Below are positions 1 through 8,545 of a DNA stretch of 64,000 nt, piece after piece. Position 1 is the first letter of the stretch. Each line of letters starts with the position of its first letter. The stretch spans positions 310,001 through 374,000 of the forward strand of contig NZ_FNGY01000006.1 in the NCBI RefSeq assembly GCF_900103665.1, given 5' to 3'. A program made the position numbers and the translations under genes. Source of the stretch: Pedobacter steynii (lineage in GTDB: Bacteria > Bacteroidota > Bacteroidia > Sphingobacteriales > Sphingobacteriaceae). The notes beneath the pieces are model-generated. The model ran no database searches, was not told the DNA's origin, and saw only the letters and a list, made by a program, of their open reading frames with translations.

Positions 1-48
1 ATACGTTAATTGCTAATTTTAATAAAAACTAGCTAAACGCTTATAGAT

Positions 49-636
49 ATGGAAACCGAACAACCATTAGATAATTTAAAACCAGAAGCAGCTAAGAACG
101 GATTGATTCTGGGCCTGATCACTTTAGTATTGGGGGTCATCTCCGCTTATGTTTTAGTGAAAGCGACTTCAATGTGGGCAATTTTCCTTGTTCCTATTGG
201 AATTGGTTTCCTCATTCCGGTGATTCTTGCTGTGTTCCTTTCTCTTGACCTCAGAAAAAAGATTGGTGGTTATTGGAACCTTCGTCAGGCAACTTCCGGA
301 ATATTTATCATGTTTCTGGCTTCGTATATTATTTCTACCGGTGGGAACTTTGTTTTTACCAAACTGATAGAACCAACGATGTCTTCGCAGATTCAGAGTT
401 CCGTTACCAATGCAACTGCTTCAATGATGAGAGGGCAGGGCGTGGATGAGGCAACTATTGAAAAGAAAGAAGCGGAAATGGCGGAGCAATTTGCTAAAAA
501 AGAATCGGGAACGATGATACAAACCATTCAGGGGCATCTGATTGCAGTGATCATTATTTTTGTTGTGGCTTTACTTTTTGGCGCCATATTTAAAAAATCT
601 CCTCCATTATTCTTTACAGAAGACAAAGAGGAATAA
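49..636 (+). CDS. DUF4199-type membrane protein
   Basis: The 195-residue product is an integral membrane protein with about four hydrophobic helices (roughly residues 17-37, 40-65, 82-105 and 160-182). A charged, Glu/Lys/Met-rich stretch lies between helices 3 and 4 (about 130-155). This layout matches the DUF4199 family that is common in Bacteroidetes; no biochemical role is established. It is followed by a strong terminator and sits just upstream of a GT2 glycosyltransferase, so it may be the last gene of a unit that begins left of the window. The function is unknown, and the family name rests on pattern recognition. Confidence 0.75.
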   Translation: METEQPLDNLKPEAAKNGLILGLITLVLGVISAYVLVKATSMWAIFLVPIGIGFLIPVILAVFLSLDLRKKIGGYWNLRQATSGIFIMFLASYIISTGGNFVFTKLIEPTMSSQIQSSVTNATASMMRGQGVDEATIEKKEAEMAEQFAKKESGTMIQTIQGHLIAVIIIFVVALLFGAIFKKSPPLFFTEDKEE

Positions 637-652
637 TTATATACATTATCAG

Positions 653-706
653 GCAACGTGCAGTTTTATCATTTTATTTGATGAAATTTGCACGTTGCTT
701 TTTTTT
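653..706 (+). terminator. Rho-independent terminator after the DUF4199 gene
   Basis: A perfect 10-bp inverted repeat, GCAACGTGCA (653-662) with TGCACGTTGC (689-698), is followed by a run of eight T. The inner bases extend the stem with few mismatches. It separates the first gene from the downstream glycosyltransferase unit. Confidence 0.85.
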
Positions 707-723
707 AGTACGTTATTTAAGTC

Positions 724-1677
724 ATGGATATTTCTATTGTAGTTCCTTTATATAATGAAGACGAGTCTCTTCCCGAGTTAACTTCCTGGATTGCCAAAGT
801 AATGGCAGAAAATAACTTTTCTTATGAAATCCTGTTTGTTGATGATGGAAGTACAGATAATTCATGGTCTGTAATTGAAGATTTGAAAACTCAGTTTGAT
901 GCGGTAAAAGGCATTAAATTCAGAAGGAATTACGGTAAATCAGCGGCCTTGAATGTTGCTTTCGAAGCGGCACAGGGTGATGTAGTAATTACCATGGATG
1001 CAGATCTACAAGACAGCCCGGATGAAATTCCTGAGTTGTTTCGCAGGATCAAAGAGGAGAAGCTGGACATCATCTCCGGATGGAAAAAGAAACGCTACGA
1101 CCCGATCACCAAGACCATTCCTACCAAATTATTCAATGCAGCTACCAGAAAGATGTCGGGTATTCAGCTGAACGATTTCAACTGCGGGCTAAAAGCATAC
1201 CGTCATGATGTGGTGAAAACCATTGAAGTGTATGGAGAAATGCACCGTTATATTCCTGTAATTGCCAAATGGGCCGGTTTCAAAAAGATCGGTGAGCAGG
1301 TAGTAGAACACAGGGCCAGAAAATATGGGGTTACTAAATTTGGATTGAGCCGTTTTATCAATGGCTTCCTGGATTTATTGTCTATCTTTTTTGTGGGCAA
1401 GTTTGGGAAAAGACCGATGCACTTTTTTGGTTCATTAGGTGTATTCAGCTTCTTACTTGGAACTTTCATGGCTTTATGGCTGATTGGAGAGAAACTCTAC
1501 CATATTGCCATGCTGATCCCTTATAAAAGAGATGTGACCGAGCAGCCGTTATTTTATATTTCGTTAGTGGCTATTATATTAGGTTCACAGCTTTTCCTTA
1601 CCGGATTTGTAGCTGAGCTCGTTACCCGTAATGCGCCTGAAAGAAATGCTTATCTGATAGAAAAGGAGATCCTTTAA
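724..1677 (+). CDS. Family 2 glycosyltransferase, polyprenyl-phosphate type
   Basis: The 317-residue protein has a GT-A fold N-terminal half with the nucleotide-binding DDGS at residues 40-43 and the metal-binding segment DADLQD at about 92-97. Two C-terminal transmembrane helices follow (about 230-255 and 275-300). This arrangement is typical of GtrB/DPM1-like enzymes that transfer a sugar from a nucleotide donor to a polyprenyl phosphate at the inner membrane. The stop is 3 bp before the next GT2 gene, so the two are co-transcribed. Donor and acceptor cannot be told from sequence. A role in lipid-linked sugar or cell-envelope glycan synthesis is inferred. Confidence 0.9.
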   Translation: MDISIVVPLYNEDESLPELTSWIAKVMAENNFSYEILFVDDGSTDNSWSVIEDLKTQFDAVKGIKFRRNYGKSAALNVAFEAAQGDVVITMDADLQDSPDEIPELFRRIKEEKLDIISGWKKKRYDPITKTIPTKLFNAATRKMSGIQLNDFNCGLKAYRHDVVKTIEVYGEMHRYIPVIAKWAGFKKIGEQVVEHRARKYGVTKFGLSRFINGFLDLLSIFFVGKFGKRPMHFFGSLGVFSFLLGTFMALWLIGEKLYHIAMLIPYKRDVTEQPLFYISLVAIILGSQLFLTGFVAELVTRNAPERNAYLIEKEIL

Positions 1678-1680
1678 TAC

Positions 1681-2649
1681 ATGTTTTTTTCTATAATTAT
1701 ACCGCTTTATAACCGCCCTCAGGAAATTGACGAGTTACTGAAAACATTAACCCATCAAACCTATACTCAGTTTGAGGTGCTGGTCATTGAAGATGGTTCT
1801 ACTAATGATGCAAAGGCAATTGTACAGAAATATGAGCAGTTGCTCGATGTAAAATATTTCTTTAAGCCCAATGAAGGACAGGGTTTTGCCAGAAATTATG
1901 GTTTTGAAAGAGCCAAAGGCGACTATTTCGTCATCTTTGATTCCGATTGTCTGATTCCGGAAGATTACCTGGAGATTGTGAAGAATTATCTGTTTGAGCA
2001 TCACCTGGATGCTTACGGAGGACCGGATGCGGCACACCAGAGCTTTACTCCTGTACAAAAGGCCATCAGTTATGCCATGACTTCTCCATTTACCACGGGA
2101 GGGATCAGGGGCAATAAAAAACACATCGGACAATTCCATCCCCGAAGCTTCAATATGGGTGTTTCCCGCGAGGTATATGAAAAGGTGGGTGGATTTATCC
2201 TCACCCGTTTAGGGGAAGATATTGAATATAGCATCAGGATTCATGAGAACGGATTTAAGATTGGTTTAATTCCTGCAGCTAAGGTTTTTCACAAAAGAAG
2301 GACGAGTTTTAGTCAGTTTTACAAACAACTGCACTTTTTCGGTAGAGCAAGGATCAATATTTATAAACATTTTCCTTCCGAGTTGAAATTAGTACATTTT
2401 TTTCCGGCAGCATTTACATGTTTTGTCTTATTTAGTGTATTCATGAACATCTTATGGCCAGCTTTGGCTTATATCTGTGATTTTATATTATTGGTATACT
2501 TTGTGATGATCTTTTTTCATTCCTGGCAAGTCAATAAGTCAGTTAAGGTTGCATTTTTTAGTATAATTGCATCGTTTATTCAACTAACCGCTTATGGGTT
2601 AGGGTTTATGCAAGATTTTTTTAAGCGTGTAGTATTTAAACAACAATGA
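1681..2649 (+). CDS. Family 2 glycosyltransferase, membrane-anchored
   Basis: The 322-residue protein has an N-terminal GT2 domain with EDGS at residues 37-40, the metal-binding DSDC at about 87-90 and a downstream GED segment near residue 180, which probably carries the catalytic acid. The C-terminal 75 residues contain two or three hydrophobic helices. It is the second GT2 in a row and its last 4 bases overlap the start of the next gene, so it is translationally coupled. It probably adds sugars to an envelope glycan or glycolipid; the substrate is unknown. Confidence 0.88.
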   Translation: MFFSIIIPLYNRPQEIDELLKTLTHQTYTQFEVLVIEDGSTNDAKAIVQKYEQLLDVKYFFKPNEGQGFARNYGFERAKGDYFVIFDSDCLIPEDYLEIVKNYLFEHHLDAYGGPDAAHQSFTPVQKAISYAMTSPFTTGGIRGNKKHIGQFHPRSFNMGVSREVYEKVGGFILTRLGEDIEYSIRIHENGFKIGLIPAAKVFHKRRTSFSQFYKQLHFFGRARINIYKHFPSELKLVHFFPAAFTCFVLFSVFMNILWPALAYICDFILLVYFVMIFFHSWQVNKSVKVAFFSIIASFIQLTAYGLGFMQDFFKRVVFKQQ

Positions 2650-3434
2650 TAAATTTTTTAAAGGAGAGTACATTTACAGTGAATGAGGTAATTGTCAAAG
2701 CATGGGCGGTTACCAGAAGGAATTACTTCTCTATCGCTACACTATGCTTTTTGATGTTCATCACCTCCAATGCCTCGGGCTTGATGGCATTCTTTCTGAA
2801 AGATGTGAATAAAGGGCTGAGTGCATTAATGGCACTGGTTTTCATCATGTTCTATTTTACGATCAATCTTTCTCTTTTTCGTTATATTTTCCATTTACTG
2901 GACGATGAAGAGCGTGAGGTGAGTATCGTAAGTACCATTCCGACCAAGCGACAAATCATCAGGTTCCTGATTGGAATGTTGTATTTCATCCTTTGTATTG
3001 CAGGGGTGTACACGGTAGTCATTCTTGTTGCCTTTCCTTTCATTTACACTGGAATCAGAATGGAGATCATTACCAATATTGCCATTTCTATCGGGATCAT
3101 TGCCATGTTTATCACCTGGGTAAGGATTTCCTTTTATCCATTCTTTATCCTGGATAAGAATCTGGCACCTTTTGCCTCTATTAAATACAGTCTGGCTACA
3201 ACAAGAGGGAATTTTACCAAAATCTTATTGCTGTTATTGATACTGGGTAGTTTTTACCTGTTGTGCATGTTCTTTGGTTATATCAAATGGCCGATTATTG
3301 CTTTTCTTTTGAATGTTCTGAGCTCCTTTATTATCGTTCCTTTATCCAGCGTTGCCCTGACCATTGCTTATCGCAAAATGGTGAGTGAATACAAAGGAGA
3401 AGGTGAACCAGATATTTTACACAATATAGTTTAA
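2646..3434 (+). CDS. Hypothetical polytopic membrane protein
   Basis: The 262-residue protein has about six hydrophobic helices and short charged loops, with no catalytic motif that I recognise. The start codon overlaps the stop of the preceding glycosyltransferase, and the next gene begins 9 bp after its stop, so it belongs to the same operon. Placement suggests a partner in envelope glycolipid synthesis or transport, but this is only contextual. Confidence 0.7.
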   Translation: MINFLKESTFTVNEVIVKAWAVTRRNYFSIATLCFLMFITSNASGLMAFFLKDVNKGLSALMALVFIMFYFTINLSLFRYIFHLLDDEEREVSIVSTIPTKRQIIRFLIGMLYFILCIAGVYTVVILVAFPFIYTGIRMEIITNIAISIGIIAMFITWVRISFYPFFILDKNLAPFASIKYSLATTRGNFTKILLLLLILGSFYLLCMFFGYIKWPIIAFLLNVLSSFIIVPLSSVALTIAYRKMVSEYKGEGEPDILHNIV

Positions 3435-3443
3435 TACGCGTTT

Positions 3444-4961
3444 ATGGGATTAAAAGCGGCATTAAGTAAACCCTTTGCTGCTCTTGTTGTTAAGGGCATC
3501 AATAAATGGAAAAAAAATGCAGTAGGTGCTCAGCAGACCATTCTGACACAGCTCATCAACTCCGCAAAGGATACTGCTTTTGGTAAAGATCATGGTTTCG
3601 GAAACATCCGTAATTATGAAGATTTTAAGAAGAACGTGCCCATCAGGGATTACGAAGGTTTGAGGTCTTATATCGACAGGGTGGTGGAAGGCGAAGCCGA
3701 CGTGATGTGGAAAGGCAAACCGGAATACTTTGCCAAGACTTCAGGCACGACGTCCGGTGTTAAATACATTCCCATTTCTAAGGAATCTATGCCGGAACAT
3801 ATCAAAGCTGCCAGAAATGCCTTGTTAACTTATATCCATGAAACAGGCAAGGTCAGGTTCATCAATGGAAAAATGATCTTTTTGCAGGGAAGCCCGGTAA
3901 TGCATAAAAAGAACGGCATCAATGTAGGTCGTTTATCCGGTATCGTTGCCCATCTTGTTCCTAAATATTTACAAAAAAACCGTTTACCTTCTTATGAAAC
4001 CAATTGTATTGAAGATTGGGAAGAAAAGGTAGATGCGATTGTTTCAGAAACTTTTCATCAGAACATGACTTTGATCTCGGGGATTCCACCCTGGGTGCAA
4101 ATGTATTTTGATAAGCTTGCTGAAAAATCGGGGGGAAAGAAGATCAAGGATATCTTTCCTGAATTTAGCCTTTTCGTTTATGGTGGGGTAAATTATGAAC
4201 CTTACCGTGCGAAGATTGAAGAAAGCATAGGAAGGAAGATTGATGCAATTGAAACTTATCCAGCCTCAGAAGGGTTTATTGCTTATCAGGACAGTCAGCA
4301 GGACAAAAGCTTATTGTTATTGGCAAAAGCAGGAATGTTTTACGAGTTTATTCCCGCAGATGAATATTATAATGAAAACCCGACGCGTTTAAGTCTGGCG
4401 GAAGTAGAATTGGAGCAGAACTATGCTTTGATTCTGAATACGAATGCCGGATTATGGGGCTATAGCATTGGCGACACGGTGAAGTTTGTTTCCAAAAATC
4501 CTTATAAGATTATGGTAACGGGCAGAATCAAGCATTTCATCTCTGCTTTTGGAGAACATGTGATCGGGGAGGAAGTGGAACATGCGCTTTTATCCGTGGC
4601 CAATGAAGAAGGTGTAGGTATCACCGAATTTACTGTTGCTCCGCAAGTGAGTACCCCACAGGGGGAATTGCCTTACCATGAGTGGTTTGTAGAGTTCTCG
4701 GCCGCGCCAAAAGACCTTTTGGCTTTTAGTAAAAAGGTAGATAAGGCTTTGCAAAAGAAGAATATTTACTATTTTGACCTCATTGAAGGAAAAATACTGC
4801 AACCTTTAATCATTCGTTCCCTTCAAAAAGACGCATTTGTAATCTATATGAGGGGACAAGGTAAGCTCGGCGGACAAAATAAAGTTCCCCGTTTATCAAA
4901 TGACAGGAAGATTGCAGATGATTTAAGTAGTTTTACAATTCGTCATAGGGACGAACAATAA
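3444..4961 (+). CDS. GH3-like acyl-adenylate/amide synthetase family protein
   Basis: The 505-residue protein resembles the GH3 auxin-responsive promoter family, which belongs to the ANL adenylating superfamily. The phosphate-binding loop TSGTTSG lies at residues 99-105. A YPASEG segment fits the adenine-binding motif, and a late GEHVIGEE segment fits the hinge to the C-terminal domain. Plant relatives adenylate carboxylic acids and join them to amino acids; bacterial members are largely uncharacterised. It lies between membrane or glycosyltransferase genes and dxr, with short gaps on both sides. The substrate cannot be inferred. Confidence 0.85.
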   Translation: MGLKAALSKPFAALVVKGINKWKKNAVGAQQTILTQLINSAKDTAFGKDHGFGNIRNYEDFKKNVPIRDYEGLRSYIDRVVEGEADVMWKGKPEYFAKTSGTTSGVKYIPISKESMPEHIKAARNALLTYIHETGKVRFINGKMIFLQGSPVMHKKNGINVGRLSGIVAHLVPKYLQKNRLPSYETNCIEDWEEKVDAIVSETFHQNMTLISGIPPWVQMYFDKLAEKSGGKKIKDIFPEFSLFVYGGVNYEPYRAKIEESIGRKIDAIETYPASEGFIAYQDSQQDKSLLLLAKAGMFYEFIPADEYYNENPTRLSLAEVELEQNYALILNTNAGLWGYSIGDTVKFVSKNPYKIMVTGRIKHFISAFGEHVIGEEVEHALLSVANEEGVGITEFTVAPQVSTPQGELPYHEWFVEFSAAPKDLLAFSKKVDKALQKKNIYYFDLIEGKILQPLIIRSLQKDAFVIYMRGQGKLGGQNKVPRLSNDRKIADDLSSFTIRHRDEQ

Positions 4962-4972
4962 GAAAGATCTAA

Positions 4973-6124
4973 TTGAAAAATATAGCTATACTAGGTGCTA
5001 CGGGTTCTGTAGGAACTCAGGCCTTAGCTGTAATCCTGGCAAATCCGGGATTATACAAGGTTTCAGCGCTGACCGCTCAATCGAATGCCACATTATTAAT
5101 CAGTCAGGCGTTAACGTTCCTGCCGGATTTGGTGGTGATCGGTGATGAAAATCAATATCAGGCGGTAAAAACTGCACTGGCAGGAACTGCAATCCGTGTC
5201 TTGGTAGGAGAAGAGGCTTTGTGTGAAGCCGCATCTTTAGCCCAGGTAGATATGGTGCTGACTGCCATAGTAGGTTCCGTAGGTCTTCGGCCAACCATTG
5301 CCGCTATAGAAGCAGGAAAAGAGATCGCCCTTGCGAACAAGGAAACACTTGTCGTAGCCGGTGATCTGATTACCCGCCTGGCCAAAAAACATGGGGTGAG
5401 CATCATTCCGGTAGATTCTGAACATTCTGCGATTTTCCAATGTCTGGTAGGCGAGGGGAATGACGCTATAGAAAAGATTTACCTGACGGCATCCGGAGGT
5501 CCTTTCAGAGGGAAAGACCGGGAATTTCTGGCGAATGTGACCAAAGTTCAGGCCCTGAAACACCCGAACTGGGTGATGGGTGCCAAGATCACTATTGATT
5601 CTGCTTCCCTAATGAACAAGGGACTGGAAGTGATCGAAGCCAAATGGCTGTTTGACCTGGAGGCCGATCAGATTGATGTGATCGTACATCCCCAATCGAT
5701 CATCCATTCCATCGCACAATTTAAAGATGGGTCTATGAAAGCCCAAATGGGCGTTCCGGACATGAGATTGCCGATTCATTACGCTTTGGCCTATCCTCAT
5801 AGAATAAGCACGGACTTTAAGCGTTTTAACTTTCTGGACTATCCTGAACTTAGCTTTTATAAAGCAGACAATGATACTTTTAGAAACCTTGACCTGGCCT
5901 ATGCTGCCTTACGTAAAGGTGGAAACATGCCTTGCATCATTAATGCCGCAAATGAGGTGGTGGTCAATGCCTTTTTACAGGATCAGATCGGCTTTTTACA
6001 GATGAGTGATGTGATTGAACAGTGTATGGAAGAGATTACATTTATTGATGAACCAGGCCTGAATAATTATTTAGAAACGGATCATCATACGCGTATATTT
6101 GCCAACCAATTAGTAACAAAATAG
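4973..6124 (+). CDS. dxr: 1-deoxy-D-xylulose-5-phosphate reductoisomerase
   Basis: This enzyme of the MEP pathway converts DXP to 2-C-methyl-D-erythritol 4-phosphate with NADPH. At 383 residues it is of normal length. Visible motifs are the NADPH loop GATGSVG (residues 8-14), ANKETLVVAG, the metal and substrate segment VDSEHSAIFQ, SGGPF, and the conserved HPNW...DSASLMNKGLE region. The start is a TTG at 4973, placed so that the mature N-terminus reads MKNIAILGATGSVG, as in the family; there is no nearby in-frame ATG upstream. It begins 11 bp after the GH3-like gene and precedes rseP, and a dxr-rseP pairing is common in bacteria. Confidence 0.97.
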   Translation: MKNIAILGATGSVGTQALAVILANPGLYKVSALTAQSNATLLISQALTFLPDLVVIGDENQYQAVKTALAGTAIRVLVGEEALCEAASLAQVDMVLTAIVGSVGLRPTIAAIEAGKEIALANKETLVVAGDLITRLAKKHGVSIIPVDSEHSAIFQCLVGEGNDAIEKIYLTASGGPFRGKDREFLANVTKVQALKHPNWVMGAKITIDSASLMNKGLEVIEAKWLFDLEADQIDVIVHPQSIIHSIAQFKDGSMKAQMGVPDMRLPIHYALAYPHRISTDFKRFNFLDYPELSFYKADNDTFRNLDLAYAALRKGGNMPCIINAANEVVVNAFLQDQIGFLQMSDVIEQCMEEITFIDEPGLNNYLETDHHTRIFANQLVTK

Positions 6125-6162
6125 AATTTTAACAATCAAAATAAAAACATTTAATATAAGAT

Positions 6163-7497
6163 ATGAGCGGATTGATTATGGCTGCCCAGTTACTTCTGGG
6201 GTTATCGATACTGGTAATTTTACACGAATTAGGACATTTTCTGGCGGCACGTGCCTTTGGGATTAAAGTAGAGAAGTTTTATTTATTTTTTGATGCCTGG
6301 GGTGTCAAATTGTTTAGTTTCAAACGTGGTGATTGTGAATACGGAATAGGATGGTTGCCGCTTGGTGGTTATGTGAAAATTGCAGGAATGATCGATGAAT
6401 CGATGGATACCGAGGCGATGAAACAGCCGGCACAACCTTGGGAATTCAGGTCTAAACCAGCTTGGCAACGCTTAATCGTGATGCTGGGCGGGGTGGTCGT
6501 AAACATTGTAGTGGGTATTTTCATCTTCTGGATGATGACTTTCAAATATGGGGAAACCTATATTCCAAACAGCTCGGTTCTTAACGGAATTAATCCTGGA
6601 GTGATTGGTAAAGAAATAGGTCTGCAAAGAGGAGATAGGGTGATTGCCGTAAACGGTAAGAAAGTGATCCGCTTTGAGGAACTGATCAGCTCGAAAGTAT
6701 TGTTGGGTAACACGACGCTGACGGTTGTTCGTGGCAAGAAAACATTAGACGTTAAAGTTCCTGATAATATCCTGAACAAGGTTTCTGATCTTGGAATTGA
6801 AGAATTTATCAGCAGGGCTCCTTTATTGAGTACTACGGTAGATAGCATTATTGCTGGAAAGGCTGCAGCTAAAGCCGGATTGCTAAAAGGGGATCAGATT
6901 CTGGCAGTAAACAATGTTCCGGTGAAGTCAAATGTGGACCTTAGGGAACAGGTGGAGAAATTCAAAGGAAAAACAGCAGATTTTACGGTGAACCGTGCCG
7001 GAAAAACAATAGACTATAAGATTCCTGTCGATACTGCAGGTACGATCGGTTTTGCGTTCAATATCAATGAGATTAAACAGGAAACGATTAAATACGGTTT
7101 CTTTGCGGCCTTACCGATCGGTGTTGACCAGGCGTGGAAAACATTTAGCGACAATGGTAAAGGAATCTGGAAGGTATTAACCGGAAAGATTAAAGCAAAT
7201 AAAGCATTTTCAGGTCCTGTGGAGATCGCACGTAAAGTTTACGGTGGAGAGTGGATCTGGGCAAGATTCTGGGCTTCTACGGGCTTTATTTCGATTGCAT
7301 TGGCATTTATGAACTTGCTGCCTATTCCTGCTTTAGATGGTGGACATGTGATCTTCCTGTTGATAGAAATGGTGAAAGGAAAACCACTTAGTGATAAATT
7401 CCTGGAGCGTGCACAAATCGTAGGCTTCGTGATGTTACTGGCATTGATGGTGTTTGTATTGGGGAATGACCTCTTCAAGGTCTTCTTCAAACCATAA
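6163..7497 (+). CDS. rseP: RIP metalloprotease RseP (site-2 protease)
   Basis: This inner-membrane zinc metalloprotease cleaves substrates within the membrane, classically anti-sigma factors. The 444 residues contain the catalytic HELGH at positions 21-25 in the first helix. Two PDZ-like modules follow (GLQRGDRVIAVNG and LLKGDQILAVNN), then the second metal-site motif NLLPIPALDGGH near residue 390 and C-terminal membrane helices. It is 38 bp downstream of dxr and 5 bp upstream of hscB. In this organism it could process the FecR-type anti-sigma factors encoded elsewhere in the window; that link is an inference. Confidence 0.96.
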   Translation: MSGLIMAAQLLLGLSILVILHELGHFLAARAFGIKVEKFYLFFDAWGVKLFSFKRGDCEYGIGWLPLGGYVKIAGMIDESMDTEAMKQPAQPWEFRSKPAWQRLIVMLGGVVVNIVVGIFIFWMMTFKYGETYIPNSSVLNGINPGVIGKEIGLQRGDRVIAVNGKKVIRFEELISSKVLLGNTTLTVVRGKKTLDVKVPDNILNKVSDLGIEEFISRAPLLSTTVDSIIAGKAAAKAGLLKGDQILAVNNVPVKSNVDLREQVEKFKGKTADFTVNRAGKTIDYKIPVDTAGTIGFAFNINEIKQETIKYGFFAALPIGVDQAWKTFSDNGKGIWKVLTGKIKANKAFSGPVEIARKVYGGEWIWARFWASTGFISIALAFMNLLPIPALDGGHVIFLLIEMVKGKPLSDKFLERAQIVGFVMLLALMVFVLGNDLFKVFFKP

Positions 7498-7502
7498 AGG
7501 AT

Positions 7503-8039
7503 ATGATAGATTACTTTGAGTTTTACGGATTGCCGGTAAGCTTTAATCCAGACGCAGGTTTGGTGAAAAAGAAGTTCTATGAGCTGAGCAAAAAGTATCA
7601 TCCTGATTTTTACATCAACGAAACAGAAGATAAACAGGAAGAAGTACTGGAGCTGAGCACGGTTAACAATAAAGCCTACCAGGTATTGAGTGATCCACAG
7701 AAAAGGTTACACTATATCCTGGAACTGAAAGGCCAGCTGACAGAAGGGGAGAACTATAAGCTTCCTCAGGATTTCCTGATGGAGATGATGGATGTGAATG
7801 AAGCACTGATGGATTTACAGTTTGATCCGGATGCAACGCGTTTAGCGGGCTTGAAGATTGAGGTGGATGGAATAGAAAGCGGTTTAAGTGACAGAATCGC
7901 TGCCCTGACGGCTTCATTTGAATCAGCGGATACTTCTGGTCAGGTTAGTCTGCTGATTGCTATAAAGGATTTATATTACCGAAATAAGTACTTATACCGG
8001 ATCCGGGAAAGTATCAATAAGGCCGAATCGGCCGCTTAG
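7503..8039 (+). CDS. hscB: Fe-S cluster assembly co-chaperone HscB
   Basis: The 178-residue protein has an N-terminal J domain with the HPD motif at residues 33-35 (context SKKYHPDFY) and a C-terminal helical domain typical of HscB/Jac1. It stimulates the Hsp70 HscA and delivers the scaffold IscU in iron-sulphur cluster assembly. It starts 5 bp after rseP and is followed by a strong hairpin, so it closes the operon. Confidence 0.93.
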   Translation: MIDYFEFYGLPVSFNPDAGLVKKKFYELSKKYHPDFYINETEDKQEEVLELSTVNNKAYQVLSDPQKRLHYILELKGQLTEGENYKLPQDFLMEMMDVNEALMDLQFDPDATRLAGLKIEVDGIESGLSDRIAALTASFESADTSGQVSLLIAIKDLYYRNKYLYRIRESINKAESAA

Positions 8040-8047
8040 GTGTTAAA

Positions 8048-8090
8048 GCATTGTAAAAAAGCTGATTTCGGCTTTTTTACAATGCTTGTT
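8048..8090 (+). terminator. Terminator after hscB
   Basis: A perfect 15-bp inverted repeat, GCATTGTAAAAAAGC (8048-8062) with GCTTTTTTACAATGC (8071-8085), surrounds an 8-base loop. The T-rich 3' arm supports termination of the upstream operon. Confidence 0.85.
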
Positions 8091-8095
8091 TGAGG

Positions 8096-8103
8096 TACTT
8101 TTG
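8096..8103 (+). promoter_or_regulatory. -7 promoter box for the DUF3817 gene
   Basis: TACTTTTG matches the Bacteroidetes -7 consensus TAnnTTTG and lies 16 bp before the ATG at 8120. I see no good TTG -33 box at 17-23 bp upstream, so the call rests on the -7 element and its position just after a terminator. Confidence 0.5.
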
Positions 8104-8119
8104 CCATCAAATCACTTAT

Positions 8120-8404
8120 ATGACTACATTATCCATTTTTAGAAAAGTTGCTGTTGCTGAAGGGATCTCTTATCTCTTGCTATTGTTTGTCGCAATGCCA
8201 TTGAAGTATTGGGCAGGAATGCCACTCGCTGTAAAATATACCGGCTGGGCTCATGGTTTGCTATTTGTAATGTATATCGTGATCCTGATTATGGCATGGC
8301 AGGAATATAAATGGAAGTTTACTAAGACTGCAATGATTGGAGCGGCTTCATTGCTTCCTTTTGCACCGTTTATCGTAGATAAAAAGCTAAAGGAAGAAAA
8401 TTAA
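8120..8404 (+). CDS. DUF3817-type small membrane protein
   Basis: The 94-residue protein has three hydrophobic helices separated by short loops, including VAEGISYLLLL near the N-terminus and a central GWAHGLLF segment. This layout is characteristic of the DUF3817 family; its function is unknown. An open frame extends 10 codons further upstream to 8090, but that region overlaps the -7 promoter box at 8096-8103, so ATG 8120 is the better start. It stands alone between the hscB terminator and tRNA-Leu. Confidence 0.85.
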   Translation: MTTLSIFRKVAVAEGISYLLLLFVAMPLKYWAGMPLAVKYTGWAHGLLFVMYIVILIMAWQEYKWKFTKTAMIGAASLLPFAPFIVDKKLKEEN

Positions 8405-8413
8405 AAATAATTG

Positions 8414-8444
8414 TTGCTAATTAGGATTGTGTTTTATACATTTG
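8414..8444 (+). promoter_or_regulatory. Promoter of tRNA-Leu
   Basis: A TTG (8414-8416) is separated by 20 bp from TACATTTG (8437-8444). This fits the Bacteroidetes promoter pattern TTG-N17-23-TAnnTTTG and ends 21 bp before the first tRNA base. Confidence 0.7.
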
Positions 8445-8465
8445 CAACCCGCTAACAAAGCAAAT

Positions 8466-8545
8466 GCCCAGCTGGCGGAATTGGTAGACGCGCTGGTCTC
8501 AAACACCTGTGGGAAACCGTGCCGGTTCGACTCCGGCGCTGGGTA
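8466..8545 (+). tRNA. tRNA-Leu (anticodon CAA)
   Basis: The acceptor arm GCCCAGC (8466-8472) pairs with GCTGGGT (8538-8544) with one G-T wobble, and A8545 is the discriminator. A Leu-type D arm, an anticodon loop CTCAAAC giving CAA, a short variable arm, and the T arm GCCGG-TTCGACT-CCGGC (8521-8537) are all visible. CCA is not encoded. One position of the anticodon stem is mismatched. The gene lies at the left edge of an accessory island, whose recombinase reading frame runs antisense into it. Confidence 0.95.

Noticed and set aside
5237..5563. 108-codon frame opposite dxr
   Set aside because: It is antisense to conserved dxr coding sequence and shows no protein motif.
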